Part shown: one piece after another, positions 63,479 to 64,000 of the stretch
How positions within the stretch are numbered: the stretch's first letter is position 1
How the letters are laid out: the number at the start of each line of letters is the position of its first letter
From: Cellulomonas fulva
GTDB taxonomy: Bacteria > Actinomycetota > Actinomycetes > Actinomycetales > Cellulomonadaceae
Length of the DNA: 64,000 nt
Assembly: GCF_018531375.1 (NCBI RefSeq)
Contig: NZ_JAHBOH010000001.1
Coordinates: 1,674,001-1,738,000 of the forward strand
Direction of reading: 5' to 3'
The notes under the pieces: generated by a model
The model's input: only the letters and a program-made list of their open reading frames with translations
What the model was told of the DNA's origin: nothing
The model's database searches: none
Position numbers and translations under genes: made by a program

Positions 63479-63523
63479 TCGTCATCCCGTTCCACCGAAA
63501 AGACCGAAAACCATTGCGGTCGG

Positions 63524-63537
63524 TGTGAGCGTTCACC
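63524..63537. promoter_or_regulatory. LacI-type operator before the last gene
   Basis: TGTGAGC-GTTCACC has the same TGTKAGC half-site and spacing as the operator at 58127-58140, with a weaker right half. It lies 46 bases before the GTG start at 63583. Confidence 0.6.
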
Positions 63538-63582
63538 TAGAGTCCCCACCACGCACTGTCTCACCGTCGAGAGGTGACTTTC

Positions 63583-64000
63583 GTGGGCACTCGCTCCACC
63601 GCGCCGCAGCCCCGGCGCCGTCCGGTTCTCATCGGACTGTCAACGGTTTCGGCCCTCGTGGCCACCTGCCTCGTCGTCCCGTCGGCCGCGAACGCGGTCC
63701 CGGGTGACGAGGTCCCGCAGGCCTCGCTGGGCTACCCCGCGTTCACGGGGTCCGCCACGCCCGTCCCCGACACGGGGGTGGCCTACACCCCCGGCGGCTA
63801 CCTGGCGAAGGTCTTCGCGGCCGACCAGGCGGCCGGCGCCGGAAGCGCGCCGGGCGACGACTTCTGGCTCGACCGGATGCTCGCGCGCACCGGCCCGATG
63901 TTCGACGGCACGGAGAACGCGGTCGCGTTCACGCGCGGCCGGACGGCCTTCATGAAGACGCACAGCCCCACCGGGCTGGGCTGGCGCGGCGACACCGCGT
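63583..64000 (+). CDS. Secreted protein, 5' part only (cut by window edge)
   Basis: The first 139 codons of an exported protein. From the GTG at 63583 (with GAGAGGTG upstream) the signal peptide is VGTRSTAPQPRRRPVLIGLS, TVSALVATCLVVPSAANA, cleaved about residue 38. The mature start runs VPGDEVPQASLGYPAFTGSA, then GYLAKVFAADQAAGAGSAPG and DDFWLDRMLARTGPMF. I do not recognise the family from this part. A LacI-type operator lies 46 bases upstream, which ties it to the GH43 regulon and suggests a polysaccharide-degrading enzyme. Confidence 0.75.
   Translation, partial: MGTRSTAPQPRRRPVLIGLSTVSALVATCLVVPSAANAVPGDEVPQASLGYPAFTGSATPVPDTGVAYTPGGYLAKVFAADQAAGAGSAPGDDFWLDRMLARTGPMFDGTENAVAFTRGRTAFMKTHSPTGLGWRGDTA

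Overview
The window is GC-rich actinobacterial chromosome and most resembles Cellulomonas or a close relative. The evidence is mycothiol synthase, a CBM2-tagged secreted mannanase with a Pro-Thr linker, a large modular GH43 enzyme, a class III ribonucleotide reductase, a K+-independent proton pyrophosphatase and very frequent GTG starts with 4-base ATGA/GTGA gene overlaps. The genus is an inference from gene content. I saw no rRNA, tRNA, CRISPR array, phage or transposase gene.

Left part (1-22.4 kb). A phosphate block on the minus strand holds mshD-ppk-Nudix/histidine phosphatase, then DUF47-pit with a PHO-box-like site. It is followed by a flavin oxidoreductase, a secreted GH5 mannanase with a LacI-type operator, acetyl-CoA synthetase, a Pro/Thr-rich membrane protein, a formate/nitrite channel, a surface O-acyltransferase divergent from a Stf0-type sulfotransferase, an old yellow enzyme, a WYL regulator divergent from an epoxide hydrolase, malic enzyme and a degenerate Fic protein.

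Middle (22.7-37.2 kb). A HAD phosphatase is divergent from a seven-gene Tad/Flp pilus operon (Ssd, TadA, TadB, TadC, DUF4244 pilin-like, TadE-like, TadE/G-like), almost all joined by 4-base overlaps. The divergent region carries four CGTCAGA half-sites. Next come a MrfA/Hrq1-type helicase, 5-oxoprolinase genes pxpABC with strange low-complexity and palindromic inserts, and nrdDG behind tandem NrdR boxes.

Region of most interest (37.2-50.3 kb). Four SigE-like sigma factor genes each overlap a gene for a single-pass membrane protein with a large outside domain. They flank a three-gene module of a beta-helix-type lipoprotein, a VTC (polyphosphate polymerase-like) domain protein and a DUF4956 membrane protein. 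Two of the membrane proteins are built from repeated modules. This looks like a family of sigma/sensor pairs around a cell-surface module of unknown function.

Right part (50.5-64 kb). A proton pyrophosphatase, a ThuA-like protein, a methyltransferase, photolyase and proC are followed by a hemicellulose block: a secreted GH43 enzyme, a LacI regulator and the start of another secreted protein. Near-identical LacI-type operators precede the two secreted genes, suggesting one local regulon.

Gene coordinates follow reading frames. Short-site coordinates were counted by eye and may be off by a base.
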